Notes: generated by a model from the sequence alone, not told the origin. A stretch of DNA of 64,000 nt from Pseudomonas azerbaijanoccidentalis (GCF_019145495.1 NZ_JAHSTU010000008.1:1-64000), one strand, 5' to 3'; shown: positions 48,690-58,596, numbered from the stretch's first letter. Numbers and translations are program-made.

Positions 48690-50195
48690 TCAGTTGTTGT
48701 ACAGATCGATGATCGCGCTGACTGCCTGCGTCTTGACCTTGGAGGCATCGTTGCGTGCCTGCTCGATCTTGTTCAGGTAAGCCTCATCGACGTCGCCGGT
48801 GACGTACTGGCCGTCGAACACCGCGCAATCGAACTTGTCGATCTTGATCTTGCCGCCACCGACCGCTTCGATCAAGTCAGGCAAGTCCTGATAGATCAAC
48901 CAGTCAGCGCCGATCAGGTCAGCCACGTCCTGGGTCGAACGGTTGTGGGCGATCAGTTCGTGGGCGCTCGGCATGTCGATGCCGTAGACGTTCGGGAAAC
49001 GCACCGCTGGCGCTGCGGAGCAGAAGTAAACGTTCTTGGCGCCGGCTTCGCGAGCCATCTGGATGATCTGCTTGCACGTGGTGCCGCGAACGATGGAGTC
49101 GTCCACCAGCATCACGTTCTTGCCGCGGAATTCCAGCTCGATGGCGTTGAGCTTCTGGCGTACGGATTTTTTCCGCGCAGCCTGGCCCGGCATGATGAAG
49201 GTACGGCCGATGTAGCGGTTCTTCACGAAGCCTTCGCGGAATTTCACGCCCAGGTGGTTCGCCAGCTCCAGGGCCGCGGTGCGGCTGGTGTCCGGGATCG
49301 GGATGACCACGTCGATGTCATGCTCTGGACGTTCGCGCAGGATCTTCTCGGCGAGCTTCTCGCCCATGCGCAGACGGGCCTTGTACACCGAAACGCCGTC
49401 GATGATCGAGTCCGGACGCGCCAGGTAGACGTGTTCGAAGATGCACGGCGTCAGGGACGGGTTGGTCGCGCACTGACGGGTGTGCAGCTTGCCGTCTTCA
49501 GTGATGTAGACCGCTTCGCCCGGTGCCAGGTCGCGAATCAGGGTGAAACCGAGCACGTCGAGGGAAACGCTTTCGGAAGCGATCATGTACTCGACGCCTT
49601 CGTCGGTGTGACGCTGGCCGAACACGATCGGGCGGATGCCGTGCGGGTCGCGGAAACCGACGATGCCGTAGCCGGTCACCATCGCCACGACGGCGTAGCC
49701 GCCGACACAACGGTTGTGCACGTCAGTAACGGCAGCGAAAACGTCTTCTTCGGTTGGCTGCAACTTGCCGCGCTGGGCCAGCTCGTGAGCGAACACGTTG
49801 AGCAGCACTTCCGAATCGGAGCTGGTGTTGACGTGGCGCAGGTCAGATTCGTAAATTTCCTTGGCCAGTTGTTCAACGTTGGTCAGGTTACCGTTGTGCG
49901 CCAGGGTGATGCCGTAAGGCGAGTTGACGTAAAACGGTTGAGCTTCGGCCGAAGTCGAGCTACCTGCGGTCGGATAGCGTACATGGCCAATGCCCATGTG
50001 ACCGACCAGGCGCTGCATGTGACGCTGATGGAACACGTCACGTACCAGGCCGTTGTCCTTGCGCAGGAATAACCGGCCATCATGGCTGGTCACGATACCG
50101 GCAGCGTCCTGGCCGCGGTGCTGGAGGACGGTTAGCGCGTCATACAGCGCCTGATTGACGTTCGACTTACCGACGATACCGACGATGCCACACAT
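48690..50195 (-). CDS. purF: amidophosphoribosyltransferase
   Basis: This is 501 residues. It begins MCGIVGIVGKSNVNQ, so Cys2 is the N-terminal nucleophile of the glutaminase domain once Met is removed; there is no propeptide, as in E. coli. The phosphoribosyltransferase domain has the PRPP motif VMLVDDSIVRGTT near 365. It makes 5-phosphoribosylamine, the first step of purine synthesis. The true start is at 50195 rather than three codons earlier, since Cys must follow Met. It lies 41 bases after cvpA. Confidence 0.97.
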   Translation of the reverse strand: MCGIVGIVGKSNVNQALYDALTVLQHRGQDAAGIVTSHDGRLFLRKDNGLVRDVFHQRHMQRLVGHMGIGHVRYPTAGSSTSAEAQPFYVNSPYGITLAHNGNLTNVEQLAKEIYESDLRHVNTSSDSEVLLNVFAHELAQRGKLQPTEEDVFAAVTDVHNRCVGGYAVVAMVTGYGIVGFRDPHGIRPIVFGQRHTDEGVEYMIASESVSLDVLGFTLIRDLAPGEAVYITEDGKLHTRQCATNPSLTPCIFEHVYLARPDSIIDGVSVYKARLRMGEKLAEKILRERPEHDIDVVIPIPDTSRTAALELANHLGVKFREGFVKNRYIGRTFIMPGQAARKKSVRQKLNAIELEFRGKNVMLVDDSIVRGTTCKQIIQMAREAGAKNVYFCSAAPAVRFPNVYGIDMPSAHELIAHNRSTQDVADLIGADWLIYQDLPDLIEAVGGGKIKIDKFDCAVFDGQYVTGDVDEAYLNKIEQARNDASKVKTQAVSAIIDLYNN

Positions 50196-50236
50196 GCGAC
50201 GCAACCCCTACTTAATGGATCTGAACTGAACACAAC

Positions 50237-50797
50237 TCACTGAGGCGTTTTGGCCGTCGGCAAGAGGTGCTCCTTGAACGGAATATCAGCGGGTACGCTG
50301 ATTCCGCTGGCAAGCCACTGACTGCTCCACCCGAGGATCAGGTTTTTGGACCAGTCGGCGACCAATAGAAATTTTGGCACGAGTTGCGACTGCTGCCACC
50401 ACTCGTCCTGCTGTACCGGCCCCAGGCTCAACAGCCCGACCGCCACGACCACCAGCAACACGCCACGCGCGGCGCCGAAGGCCATGCCGAGGAATCGATC
50501 GGTCCCGGACAACCCGGTGACGCGTACCAATTCGCCGATCAGATAATTGATCATTGCGCCTACGATCAACGTGGCGACAAACATGATGGTACAGCCCGCG
50601 ATCACGCGAGCCGATGGTGTCTGGATATATCCGGCGAGGTACTCGGACAATGAGCCACCAAACATCCAGGCAACGGCTCCTGCGATGATCCAGGTCAGCA
50701 GCGACAGTGCTTCTTTGACGAAGCCGCGGCTCAGACTGATCAATGCGGAGATGGCGACGATTGCAACGATCGCCCAGTCAACCCAGGTAAATGGCAC
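50237..50797 (-). CDS. cvpA: CvpA family inner-membrane protein
   Basis: This is 186 residues with four or five predicted membrane helices (VDWAIVAIVAISALISL, LLTWIIAGAVAWMFGG, VIAGCTIMFVATLIVGAMI, GVLLVVVAVGLLSLGPV) and the family's GFVKEALSL and GTDRFLGMAFGAARG motifs. CvpA is needed for colicin V production in E. coli and more generally for envelope integrity; the molecular role is unclear. The cvpA-purF order is conserved in gammaproteobacteria. Confidence 0.95.
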   Translation of the reverse strand: MPFTWVDWAIVAIVAISALISLSRGFVKEALSLLTWIIAGAVAWMFGGSLSEYLAGYIQTPSARVIAGCTIMFVATLIVGAMINYLIGELVRVTGLSGTDRFLGMAFGAARGVLLVVVAVGLLSLGPVQQDEWWQQSQLVPKFLLVADWSKNLILGWSSQWLASGISVPADIPFKEHLLPTAKTPQ

Positions 50798-50920
50798 AGT
50801 GCAGCCTACAGACGGATAAGGCGGCGCATTTTAGCAGAGCCCATGCTTATCGGTAAGCTGCGATTGTCAGTGCATTTCAAATCGGTGCGATAGTTTTCTT
50901 TGCCGAGACCGCATACAGCC

Positions 50921-51034
50921 TTTGTAGCCGCTGGCGAAGCCTGCGTTCGGCGGCGTAGCCGTCGTGAATGCGGGCACCGATAGCGGCGGCTTCGCCACCG
51001 AACGCAGCCTCGCGGGCTCGTCAGCTTCTACAAA
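50921..51034. repeat. REP-like inverted repeat, diverged family B
   Basis: Arms TTTGTAGCCGCTGGCGAAGC and its imperfect reverse complement near 51014-51034 enclose GCGTTCGG/CCGAACGC cores (50943-50950 and 50997-51004). It is related to the repeat at 41782-41931 but carries more differences. It occupies most of the gap between dedD and cvpA. Confidence 0.8.
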
Positions 51035-51046
51035 GAATGGGGGGAT

Positions 51047-51706
51047 TCAGCCGCGCTCTGGTTGAAAGCGCACGACAAAGCCTTTGAGGTTCTGCTGGCG
51101 ATTGAGCAAGTCGCGCAGACGATCGGCTTCGGCACGCTCGATCAGCGGCCCGACAAACACGCGATTCTTGCCATCGGCGGTGCGGATGTAGGCGTTGTAA
51201 CCCTGGCTGCGCAAGGTCTTCTGCAGTTTTTCCGCACTTTCACGGTTGGCCAGGCTGGCCAATTGCACCGACCAGCTTACCGAGAGGCCATTGGCGTCGA
51301 CGCGGCTTTGAGTGGTATCCGGCTTGCCCGGTGCGGCGCTGATTGGCTGGGATGGCGCCGTCGCTGGTTTAGCGGCCAATGCCGGAACCGGTGCCGGAGC
51401 AGGCGGGGGCGTGACCGGTTTTGCTGCAGGCGTCGTAGCGACCGGTGCGGCCGGAGCTTCCTGTTGGGCAATTTCGTCGTCGCTCGGCACAGGCTCTTGC
51501 GGCAAGGCTTGCGGCTCAGGCACCACTACCGGTTCAACCTGAACCTGTGGCATCGCCGGTGCCTGAGGCGCCGCCGGGGCTTCGACCGTGACCTGGCGCT
51601 GCTCATCCTGGCGGGAGAACAGCATCGGCAGGAAAATCACGGCCAGTGCAACGAGTACGAGCGCGCCAACCATGCGCTGTTTGTAGGCCTTATCCAGCAA
51701 TGCCAT
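51047..51706 (-). CDS. dedD: DedD-like SPOR-domain membrane protein
   Basis: This is 219 residues. The start at 51706 has GGAGGAAGCGGCAA upstream and overlaps the folC 3' end by 17 bases. A short cytoplasmic N terminus (MALLDKAYKQRM) precedes one membrane helix (VGALVLVALAVIFLPMLF), then a long Pro/Ala/Glu linker (about 35-140) and a C-terminal SPOR domain (WSVQLASLANRESAEKLQK; NRVFVGPLIERAEADRL). SPOR domains bind septal peptidoglycan, so the protein localises to the division site. The gene order folC-dedD-cvpA-purF is conserved. Confidence 0.93.
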   Translation of the reverse strand: MALLDKAYKQRMVGALVLVALAVIFLPMLFSRQDEQRQVTVEAPAAPQAPAMPQVQVEPVVVPEPQALPQEPVPSDDEIAQQEAPAAPVATTPAAKPVTPPPAPAPVPALAAKPATAPSQPISAAPGKPDTTQSRVDANGLSVSWSVQLASLANRESAEKLQKTLRSQGYNAYIRTADGKNRVFVGPLIERAEADRLRDLLNRQQNLKGFVVRFQPERG

Positions 51707-52997
51707 TTGCCGCTTCCTCCGTGGAGCGCCGAGCCAGCCACTCAAGGGCCTCGGCGACACAATAAAATGATCCGAACAACAATATTTCATCGTCGCTCGT
51801 TGCCAGCGCGCTCTGCCCTTCCAGGGCGGCAGCCACGCTGTCATAGGATGTTACTGAGGCGCCGCGCTTGTGCAACGCTTCCTGCAAATCGTTAACCGGC
51901 CGTGCTCGCGGCGAATCCAGTGGTGCAACGGCCCAGTGCTCGACACTAGCACTCAACTCGTCAACAACACCATCCAGATCCTTGTCGGCCAACAATCCGA
52001 ACACCGCCAGACGCTTGCCGACCGGCGGACGACTGGCCAGGCGTCGGGCCAGATACTCCGCCGCATGGGGGTTGTGCCCCACATCCAGCAACAAATTAAG
52101 ACGCTTGCCCTGCCAGTTGAACTGCCGGCGATCGAGACGACCGACCACCCGCGTGGCTTGCAGTGCCTGAATTATCTGCGAATCCACCCAAGGCAAACCG
52201 AGCAACAGGTAAGCCTGCAGGGCCAGCGCGGCGTTTTCCATCGGCAGATCGAGCAGCGGCAAATCACGCAATTCAACCACACGGCCCTGGGCGTCAAGGC
52301 CGCGCCATTGCCAGTTGTGGTCGGTGGTACCGAGGTCGAAATCGCGCCCACGCAGGAAAAACGGGCAATCAAGCTCGCGCGCTTTGTCCAGCAAGGGTTG
52401 CGGAGGATTCAGATCGCCACAGAGCGCAGGCGCTCCCTGGCGGAAGATGCCGGCCTTCTCGAAGGCCACGGATTCACGGGTATCACCCAGGTAATCCGCG
52501 TGATCGACACCAATGCTGGTGACCAGCGCCATGTCGGCATCGACCACGTTGACCGTGTCCAGACGCCCGCCCAGACCGACTTCCAGCACCACGGCATCGA
52601 GCGCGGACTGTTGAAACAGCCAGAACGCCGCCAGGGTGCCCATTTCGAAGTAAGTCAGGGACGTGTCGCCACGCCCGGCCTCCACGGCAGCGAAGGCCTG
52701 ACACAGCTCGGCGTCAGTGGCTTCGACGCCATTGACCTGCACCCGCTCGTTGTAGCGCAGCAGGTGCGGGGAGTTATAGACACCGACTTTCAGGCCCTGT
52801 GCGCGCAGCAATGAAGCCACGAACGCACAGGTGGAGCCCTTGCCGTTGGTGCCGGTGACTGTGATTACCCGAGGCGCCGGCTTGCCCAGTCCCATGCGGG
52901 ACGCTACCTGTTGCGAGCGCTCAAGGCCCATGTCGATGGCCGAAGGGTGCAACTGCTCAAGGTAGGCGAGCCATTCGCCAAGGGTACGTTGGGTCAT
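51690..52997 (-). CDS. folC: bifunctional folylpolyglutamate/dihydrofolate synthase
   Basis: This is 435 residues, Mur-ligase family. The P-loop VITVTGTNGKGST is near 45-57; the DHADYLGDTRESVAFEKAGI and GVDHA regions form the central domain and LLLDVGHNPHAAEYLARRL the C-terminal one. It adds glutamate to dihydropteroate and extends the tail of folates. Its ATG overlaps the accD stop by four bases, and its end overlaps the dedD start, so accD-folC-dedD is one coupled run. Confidence 0.97.
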   Translation of the reverse strand: MTQRTLGEWLAYLEQLHPSAIDMGLERSQQVASRMGLGKPAPRVITVTGTNGKGSTCAFVASLLRAQGLKVGVYNSPHLLRYNERVQVNGVEATDAELCQAFAAVEAGRGDTSLTYFEMGTLAAFWLFQQSALDAVVLEVGLGGRLDTVNVVDADMALVTSIGVDHADYLGDTRESVAFEKAGIFRQGAPALCGDLNPPQPLLDKARELDCPFFLRGRDFDLGTTDHNWQWRGLDAQGRVVELRDLPLLDLPMENAALALQAYLLLGLPWVDSQIIQALQATRVVGRLDRRQFNWQGKRLNLLLDVGHNPHAAEYLARRLASRPPVGKRLAVFGLLADKDLDGVVDELSASVEHWAVAPLDSPRARPVNDLQEALHKRGASVTSYDSVAAALEGQSALATSDDEILLFGSFYCVAEALEWLARRSTEEAANGIAG

Positions 52998-53914
52998 ATG
53001 TTGGCAGGCACCGGCGGAACGACGATCGGCTCGATTGGCGCAGCGACGAACTTAGGCGTCGGCAGGCCCATCATTTGTGCCAGCAGGTTGCCCAGGCGCG
53101 GACGCAGCTCCTGACGGTGAACGATCATGTCGATTGCGCCGTGCTCCAGCAGGAACTCGCTGCGCTGGAAGCCTTCTGGCAGTTTTTCGCGCACGGTTTG
53201 TTCGATGACGCGCGGACCGGCGAAACCGATCAGGGCTTTCGGCTCGCCGACGATCACGTCACCCAGCATCGCCAGGCTTGCGGAAACACCACCGTAGACC
53301 GGGTCGGTCAGTACGGAGATGAACGGAATGCCTTCTTCACGCAGACGCGCCAGCACCGCAGAGGTCTTGGCCATTTGCATCAGGGAGATCAGCGCTTCCT
53401 GCATCCGCGCACCACCGGAGGCGGAGAAGCAGATCATCGGGCAGCGTTTTTCCAGGGCGTAGTTGGCGGCGCGCACGAAGCGCTCACCGACGATGGCGCC
53501 CATCGAACCACCCATGAAGGAGAATTCGAACGCCGACACCACTACCGGCATGCCCAGCAACGTACCGCTCATGGACACCAGTGCGTCTTTTTCGCCGGTT
53601 TGCTTTTGCGCAGCGGTCAGGCGGTCCTTGTACTTCTTGCCGTCACGGAATTTCAGACGGTCAACCGGCTCCAGGTCCGCACCCAACTCGGTACGGCCTT
53701 CGACGTCGAGGAAAATGTCGATACGGGCGCGAGCGCCGATACGCATGTGGTGGTTGCACTTAGGGCAAACGTCCAGGGTCTTTTCCAGCTCCGGACGATA
53801 CAGCACAGCCTCGCAAGACGGGCACTTGTGCCAAAGACCTTCAGGCACCGAGCTCTTCTTGACCTCGGAACGCATGATCGAAGGGATCAGTTTGTCTACT
53901 AACCAGTTGCTCAT
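52994..53914 (-). CDS. accD: acetyl-CoA carboxylase carboxyltransferase beta subunit
   Basis: This is 306 residues. An N-terminal zinc ribbon (CPSCEAVLYRPELEKTLDVC plus PKC, about 30-55) binds nucleic acid and tunes activity; the crotonase-like carboxyltransferase domain has FSASGGARMQEALISLMQMA and TDPVYGGVSASLAMLGDV. With AccA it makes malonyl-CoA, the first step of fatty acid synthesis. GAGAAAGAAAGC precedes the ATG. The gap to trpF (53915-54119) has no gene. Confidence 0.98.
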   Translation of the reverse strand: MSNWLVDKLIPSIMRSEVKKSSVPEGLWHKCPSCEAVLYRPELEKTLDVCPKCNHHMRIGARARIDIFLDVEGRTELGADLEPVDRLKFRDGKKYKDRLTAAQKQTGEKDALVSMSGTLLGMPVVVSAFEFSFMGGSMGAIVGERFVRAANYALEKRCPMICFSASGGARMQEALISLMQMAKTSAVLARLREEGIPFISVLTDPVYGGVSASLAMLGDVIVGEPKALIGFAGPRVIEQTVREKLPEGFQRSEFLLEHGAIDMIVHRQELRPRLGNLLAQMMGLPTPKFVAAPIEPIVVPPVPANI

Positions 53915-54119
53915 GCTTTCTTTCTCCAGTACCGGCGGCCCGAACGCTCTGGTTCGCAGCCCCGCGTATGCCCTTGAGCTAAATTCATATGTGTGGCGAT
54001 GGTCAATGAATGGCCACGGTCAGCGCGAAACTTGACCTGCGTACCCTTCGAAAAACCCTCAGCCATGCCTGCTTTTTGCAAGTGAAGTTAAAGACGGCGG
54101 CAGTGTGCCAGCCGTCACA

Positions 54120-54737
54120 TCAACAGATTGCAGCCTTGATGAATGCGTGAATCTTTGCGTGATCCTTGATGCCCTTGCTCGCCTCTACCCCGCCACTGAC
54201 ATCCACGGCATAGGGACGAACCCGCGCCACGGCCTCGGCAACGTTATCCGGGGTCAGTCCGCCGGCCAGGATAATCGGCTTGCTCAAACCTTGCGGTATC
54301 AATGACCAGTCGAAGGCTTCGCCGGTTCCGCCGGGAATGCCTTCGACATAGGCATCGAGCAAAATGCCGCTTGCACTGGGATAGGCGTTGCACGCTGCCG
54401 CGATGTCGTCGCCGGCCTTGACCCGCAGCGCCTTGATGTAAGGACGCTGCCAGCTTTCGCATTCCGAGACGGGCTCATCGCCATGAAATTGCAACAGGTC
54501 CAGCGGCACCGCCTCGAGGATTTCAGTCAGTTCGGTGCGACTGGCATTGACGAACAACCCCACCGTCGTGACAAACGGTGGCAGCGCCTTGATGATCGAG
54601 CGCGCCTGCTGCACCGTCACGGCCCGCGGGCTTTTCGCGTAGAACACAAACCCTATGGCGTCGGCCCCGGCATCGACCGCCGCCAACGCATCTTCTATGC
54701 GGGTAATCCCGCAAATCTTGCTGCGAACGGCTGACAT
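54120..54737 (-). CDS. trpF: phosphoribosylanthranilate isomerase
   Basis: This is 205 residues, a single TIM barrel. The start at 54737 begins MSAVRSKICGITRIEDALAA, where the Cys in KICGIT is the general base; LQFHGDE and ILAGGLTPDNVAEAV with the catalytic Asp in YAVDVSGGVE follow. It is the third step of tryptophan synthesis. It stands alone here rather than in a trp operon, as in other pseudomonads, between truA and accD. The ribosome-binding site is weak (GGGG). Confidence 0.97.
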   Translation of the reverse strand: MSAVRSKICGITRIEDALAAVDAGADAIGFVFYAKSPRAVTVQQARSIIKALPPFVTTVGLFVNASRTELTEILEAVPLDLLQFHGDEPVSECESWQRPYIKALRVKAGDDIAAACNAYPSASGILLDAYVEGIPGGTGEAFDWSLIPQGLSKPIILAGGLTPDNVAEAVARVRPYAVDVSGGVEASKGIKDHAKIHAFIKAAIC

Positions 54738-54800
54738 GTCGTTAAAACCCCACGGCAAATCCGAGAAAGTCCCGGATGGTAACAAAAGCGTTCGAGGGCG

Positions 54801-55625
54801 TCAGCCGTCAAGTTCGGAGAAACCGGTAAGGAAGTGCGGCCCAATGTAACGCTCGGGCAACTCGAACTCATCGCGGTACTCGACCTGCACCAGATACAGG
54901 CCAAACGGATGCGCCGTGACCCCGCCAGTCCGACGAATACGGCTTTCCAGCACTTCTTTCATCCACTCCACCGGGCGCTCACCGGCACCGATGGTCATCA
55001 GCACGCCGGCAATGTTGCGCACCATGTGGTGCAGGAAGGCACTGGCGCGGATGTCCAGCACGATCATCTTGCCGTGTCGCGTAACACGCAGGTGATGCAG
55101 CTCCTTGATCGGCGACTTGGCCTGGCACTGACCGGCGCGGAAGGCGCTGAAATCGTGGGTGCCCACCAGATATTGCGCCGCCTCGGCCATGCGCTCGACG
55201 TCCAGCGGACGGTGGTTCCAGGTGATTTCTTCGTTGAGGTGCGCCGGGCGGATCTGATCGTTGTAGATCACATACCGATAGCGGCGCGCGATGGCTTTGA
55301 AGCGCGCATGAAAATGCGCCGGCATGACCTTGGCCCAGCTGACGCTGACATCGTGCGGCAAGTTGATGTTGGCGCCCATGACCCAGGCTTTCATCGAACG
55401 CTCGACCTGGGTATCAAAATGCACCACCTGACCGCAGGCGTGAACGCCGGCATCGGTACGCCCGGCACACAGCAGTGAAACCGGTGAGTCGGCGACTTTG
55501 GACAAGGCGTTTTCGAGGGTTTCCTGCACGGTGAGGACGCCAGAGGCCTGGCGCTGCCAGCCGCGATAACGCGAGCCTTTGTATTCAACGCCCAGCGCGA
55601 TCCGGAAAAAGCCGTCGGCGGCCAT
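54801..55625 (-). CDS. truA: tRNA pseudouridine synthase A
   Basis: This is 274 residues from the ATG at 55625 (MAADGFFRIALGVEYKGSRY). The catalytic Asp is in CAGRTDAGVHACGQVVHFD, and HNYARFRA-type wording is seen as FSAFRAGQCQAKSP. It makes pseudouridines at 38-40 of the tRNA anticodon arm. In-frame codons continue upstream to 55682 without a clear Shine-Dalgarno for either start, so the N terminus may be longer by up to 19 residues. Confidence 0.93.
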   Translation of the reverse strand: MAADGFFRIALGVEYKGSRYRGWQRQASGVLTVQETLENALSKVADSPVSLLCAGRTDAGVHACGQVVHFDTQVERSMKAWVMGANINLPHDVSVSWAKVMPAHFHARFKAIARRYRYVIYNDQIRPAHLNEEITWNHRPLDVERMAEAAQYLVGTHDFSAFRAGQCQAKSPIKELHHLRVTRHGKMIVLDIRASAFLHHMVRNIAGVLMTIGAGERPVEWMKEVLESRIRRTGGVTAHPFGLYLVQVEYRDEFELPERYIGPHFLTGFSELDG

Positions 55626-55736
55626 TTCTGCAGCCGGGTTATCTAAATTTGCCAAGGAGGGACAGCCTGCTGAAGTACGCAAAGGCGGGCATTATAAGGT
55701 GCTCTCCCGGGGATGCCAGAGTTGGTCGATTGAAGA

Positions 55737-55818
55737 TCAAAAGATCGCAGCCTTCGGCAGCTCCTACAAGGTGTCGCATGTCCTTCTGTAGGAGCTGCCG
55801 AAGGCTGCGATCTTTTGA
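55737..55818. repeat. REP inverted pair, family A copy 2
   Basis: The left arm TCAAAAGATCGCAGCCTTCG faces its reverse complement, with about 20 bases between. It is the same unit as at 30080-30156. It lies between truA and fimV, just upstream of the fimV terminator as read leftward. Confidence 0.93.
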
Positions 55819-55827
55819 CTCAATAAA

Positions 55828-55858
55828 CAAAAACGGCAGCCTCATCGGGCTGCCGTTT
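55828..55858 (-). terminator. terminator of fimV
   Basis: AAACGGCAGCC (55831-55841) and GGCTGCCGTTT (55848-55858) form a perfect 11-bp stem with a 6-base loop; the minus strand continues TTTGTTT. It lies 18 bases past the fimV stop. Confidence 0.9.
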
Positions 55859-55875
55859 TATCTACAACACTTGAC

Positions 55876-58596
55876 TCAAGCCAGCCGCGACAGCATCTCC
55901 TTGGCTTCGCTCTTCTGACCGTCATCACCTTCGGTCACCACCTCATTGAGGATGTCCCGGGCGCCGTCGTTGTCGCCCATGTCGATGTAGGCCTGAGCCA
56001 GATCGAGTTTGGTAGCAACCTCATCGGTGCCGGAGAGGAAATCGAAGTCCGGCTCGTCGTCCACGGTGGCCAGCGCATCGTCCACGGTGAAGGTTGGTTC
56101 GCTGATGCTCTGGGACAGGCGATCCAGCTCGGCGTTGACATCATCCAGCTCGGACTCGAATGCATCCGGAGTCGTTGCAGCATCCATCTCATCGGCCAGC
56201 GACAGATCGAAATCCGCCGGCAGCTCCAGGTCGTCCAGCGGTGCCTCAGCCACTACGGGCGCTTCAACCGGTGGCAGATCCTTCATGCCATCGTCCAGAT
56301 CCAGCAGGAAATCATCTTCGGCCAGAATGGCCGGAGACGTTTCGGCACCGAGGTCCATGTCCAGGTCGAAATCCGACAGGTCATCGAGGCTTTCCTTGAT
56401 GTTCGTCTGCTGCTGCAACACCGACCCAAAGCTCAGGTCGTCATCCAGCGGGAAATCTTCCAGCTCGTCCAGGGTCGCGAGGGGCTCCGGCTCGGCTTGC
56501 GGTGCCGGAGCGTCGGCTACCGGGGTAATGTTGTCCAGGTCATCCAGACTCAGGTCGAAGGCGCTGTCGAGGTCGTCGACGGCCGGGGCTGGAGCGGGTT
56601 CAACAGCGACCGGCGTGACATTCTCCAGGTCATCCAGACTCAGATCGAAAGCGCTGTCGAAATCGTCGTCAAGCGGCGCGGGCTCTGGTTCTGGTGCTTG
56701 CGGCTCGTCGAGCAACAGGTCCTTGACGTACTGCGCGTCCAGTTCGGCAGCGACGGCGGCAGCGGCGATACCGCCGGCAGCCACCAGCGCCATCGCAGGG
56801 AAACGGCTTTTCAGTTTTTCGACCTGGGCGAAGTTGTCGCCGTTGGCCACTAACTGACGTTCCTGAACCACGAACGCATCGCGGTCGCCTTGCAGACCGT
56901 AGACTTCCATCAGCTTCAGACGCAGGTCACTGCGCTGCGGCTCTTGCTTGACGCCGTCTTCCAGCAATGCAGCCGCCTGATTCAGACGACCGGCGGCGAT
57001 GTGCGACTGGGCCTGACCCAGCACATCGTCGGAGCGCTCGGCGGCCGGCGCGACCAGCGGCGCTGCAATCGGTGGTGTGACCACAACCGGCGCAATCACC
57101 GGAGCCGGGGTTGGCGCAGGTGCCGGAGCGGTCGCCAGCTTGACGCTTGGCGGTGGCACTTCCAGACCTTCGAAGCTGCTTTCCGGCAGGTCGAGCTCAG
57201 CGGAGAATTCCTGCTCCTCAGCCAAGGCACGGGCCATGCGCAGATGTTTCTCGGCCTCCTGTTGGGCTTTGCGGCGACGAGCCAGCAACAACAGCAAGAG
57301 CAACACAACCACTGCCCCACCACCGGCCAGACCCAGCAACCATGGATTGGTCAGCAGTTCGTTGAACTTCTGCTCGTCGGAAGCGGCAGGTGCCGGCTCC
57401 GTTGGCTGTTCGGCTGGAACCGGAGCCGCCTCAGGCGCAGCCACCGCAGGCGCTGGCGCGGCTTCGGCAGGTGTTGCCGCCGGGTTCGCTGCCAGCTCGG
57501 CCGTGATGGCCGGTGCCGCTGCTGCCGCTGGCACACCTGCTGCACCTTCGGCTTGCAACTTGGCCAGTTGATTGTTCTTCAGTTCGATCAATCGTTGCAG
57601 CTTGTCCATCTGACTTTGCAGATCGGCCACGCGGCTTTTCAGTTCGGCATTGTCACGACGGGTCGTGTCGAGGCTTTCCTGGGTAACGGCCAATTTGTTG
57701 CCCAAGGCCTTGGCATCACCGGCCGGACCTTTGCCACCAGCTTTGCCGGACTCGGCCGAAACCAGGCTCAGCTTGTCCTGGGCACTTTGGGTGGCAGGCG
57801 CGTCACCGCGACCGCGATTGGTGGCATCGAGTTGCTGCTGCCCGGTGCCAGGCTTCGCGACATAGCGACGGCCCTGGCGCCAGGCGGTGTTCTGCGCCGC
57901 CACTTCGGCAATGGCCTTGGGCTGCGGCAGAGTCGTGCTTTGCGTTTGATCGGGCAGACGCAATACCTGGCCGGTTTTGAGCCGGTTGATGTTGCCGTCG
58001 ATAAAGGCATCCGGGTTCAACGCCTGGATGGCCAGCATGGTTTGCTGGATCGAACCGCCGTTACGCGACTTCGCAGCGATTTCCCAAAGGGTATCGCGTG
58101 ACGTGGTGGTGTATTGGGAGGGCTTGGTCGCCGCAGTGACCGGCGTGGTGCCTGTCGGTGCCGGTTGCGCAGCCGCATCGGCGGTTTGCGGCGAGAATTT
58201 GGAAGGATCGAGCAGCACGCTGTAATCGCGCAGCAGGCGGCCGTTGGGCCACATGACCTGAACCAGGAATTTCACCATCGGTTCGGAGAGTGGCTTGCTG
58301 GAGGTCACACGCAGGATGCTTTTGCCGCTGGCGTTGAGCACGGGCGTAAACGTCAAGTCGTTGAGAAACGCCTGGCGATCGACACCGGCCTTGGCGAAAT
58401 CTTCAGGTGAAGCCAGGCTCGGCACCACTTCGGCAGCAGTGAGTTCCTTGACGTCCAGCAACTCGATTTCCGCCACCAACGGCTGGTTCAGCGTCGACTT
58501 CAGGGTCAGCTCCCCGAGACCGAGGGCATGCGCCATACCGGAGGACAGCGCCGAGGCGGCCGCTATTGCTAACACCAGTTTGCGAACTTGAACCAT
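55876..58596 (-). CDS. fimV: FimV, peptidoglycan-binding pilus and motility hub
   Basis: This is 906 residues. After a signal peptide (VLAIAAASALSSGMAHA) comes the secreted N-terminal FimV domain (LGLGELTLKSTLNQPLVAEI), a LysM peptidoglycan-binding module at about 160-215 (RDTLWEIAAKSRNGG), a coiled coil near 310-345, one membrane helix near 440-460 (GLAGGGAVVVLLLLLLLARR) and a very acidic cytoplasmic part with repeated DSAFDLSLDDLENVTP-type units, ending in the conserved TPR-like FimV C terminus (KLDLAQAYIDMGDNDGARDI). It helps to assemble type IV pili and polar signalling complexes. It reads away from the usg/asd pair. Confidence 0.95.
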   Translation of the reverse strand: MVQVRKLVLAIAAASALSSGMAHALGLGELTLKSTLNQPLVAEIELLDVKELTAAEVVPSLASPEDFAKAGVDRQAFLNDLTFTPVLNASGKSILRVTSSKPLSEPMVKFLVQVMWPNGRLLRDYSVLLDPSKFSPQTADAAAQPAPTGTTPVTAATKPSQYTTTSRDTLWEIAAKSRNGGSIQQTMLAIQALNPDAFIDGNINRLKTGQVLRLPDQTQSTTLPQPKAIAEVAAQNTAWRQGRRYVAKPGTGQQQLDATNRGRGDAPATQSAQDKLSLVSAESGKAGGKGPAGDAKALGNKLAVTQESLDTTRRDNAELKSRVADLQSQMDKLQRLIELKNNQLAKLQAEGAAGVPAAAAAPAITAELAANPAATPAEAAPAPAVAAPEAAPVPAEQPTEPAPAASDEQKFNELLTNPWLLGLAGGGAVVVLLLLLLLARRRKAQQEAEKHLRMARALAEEQEFSAELDLPESSFEGLEVPPPSVKLATAPAPAPTPAPVIAPVVVTPPIAAPLVAPAAERSDDVLGQAQSHIAAGRLNQAAALLEDGVKQEPQRSDLRLKLMEVYGLQGDRDAFVVQERQLVANGDNFAQVEKLKSRFPAMALVAAGGIAAAAVAAELDAQYVKDLLLDEPQAPEPEPAPLDDDFDSAFDLSLDDLENVTPVAVEPAPAPAVDDLDSAFDLSLDDLDNITPVADAPAPQAEPEPLATLDELEDFPLDDDLSFGSVLQQQTNIKESLDDLSDFDLDMDLGAETSPAILAEDDFLLDLDDGMKDLPPVEAPVVAEAPLDDLELPADFDLSLADEMDAATTPDAFESELDDVNAELDRLSQSISEPTFTVDDALATVDDEPDFDFLSGTDEVATKLDLAQAYIDMGDNDGARDILNEVVTEGDDGQKSEAKEMLSRLA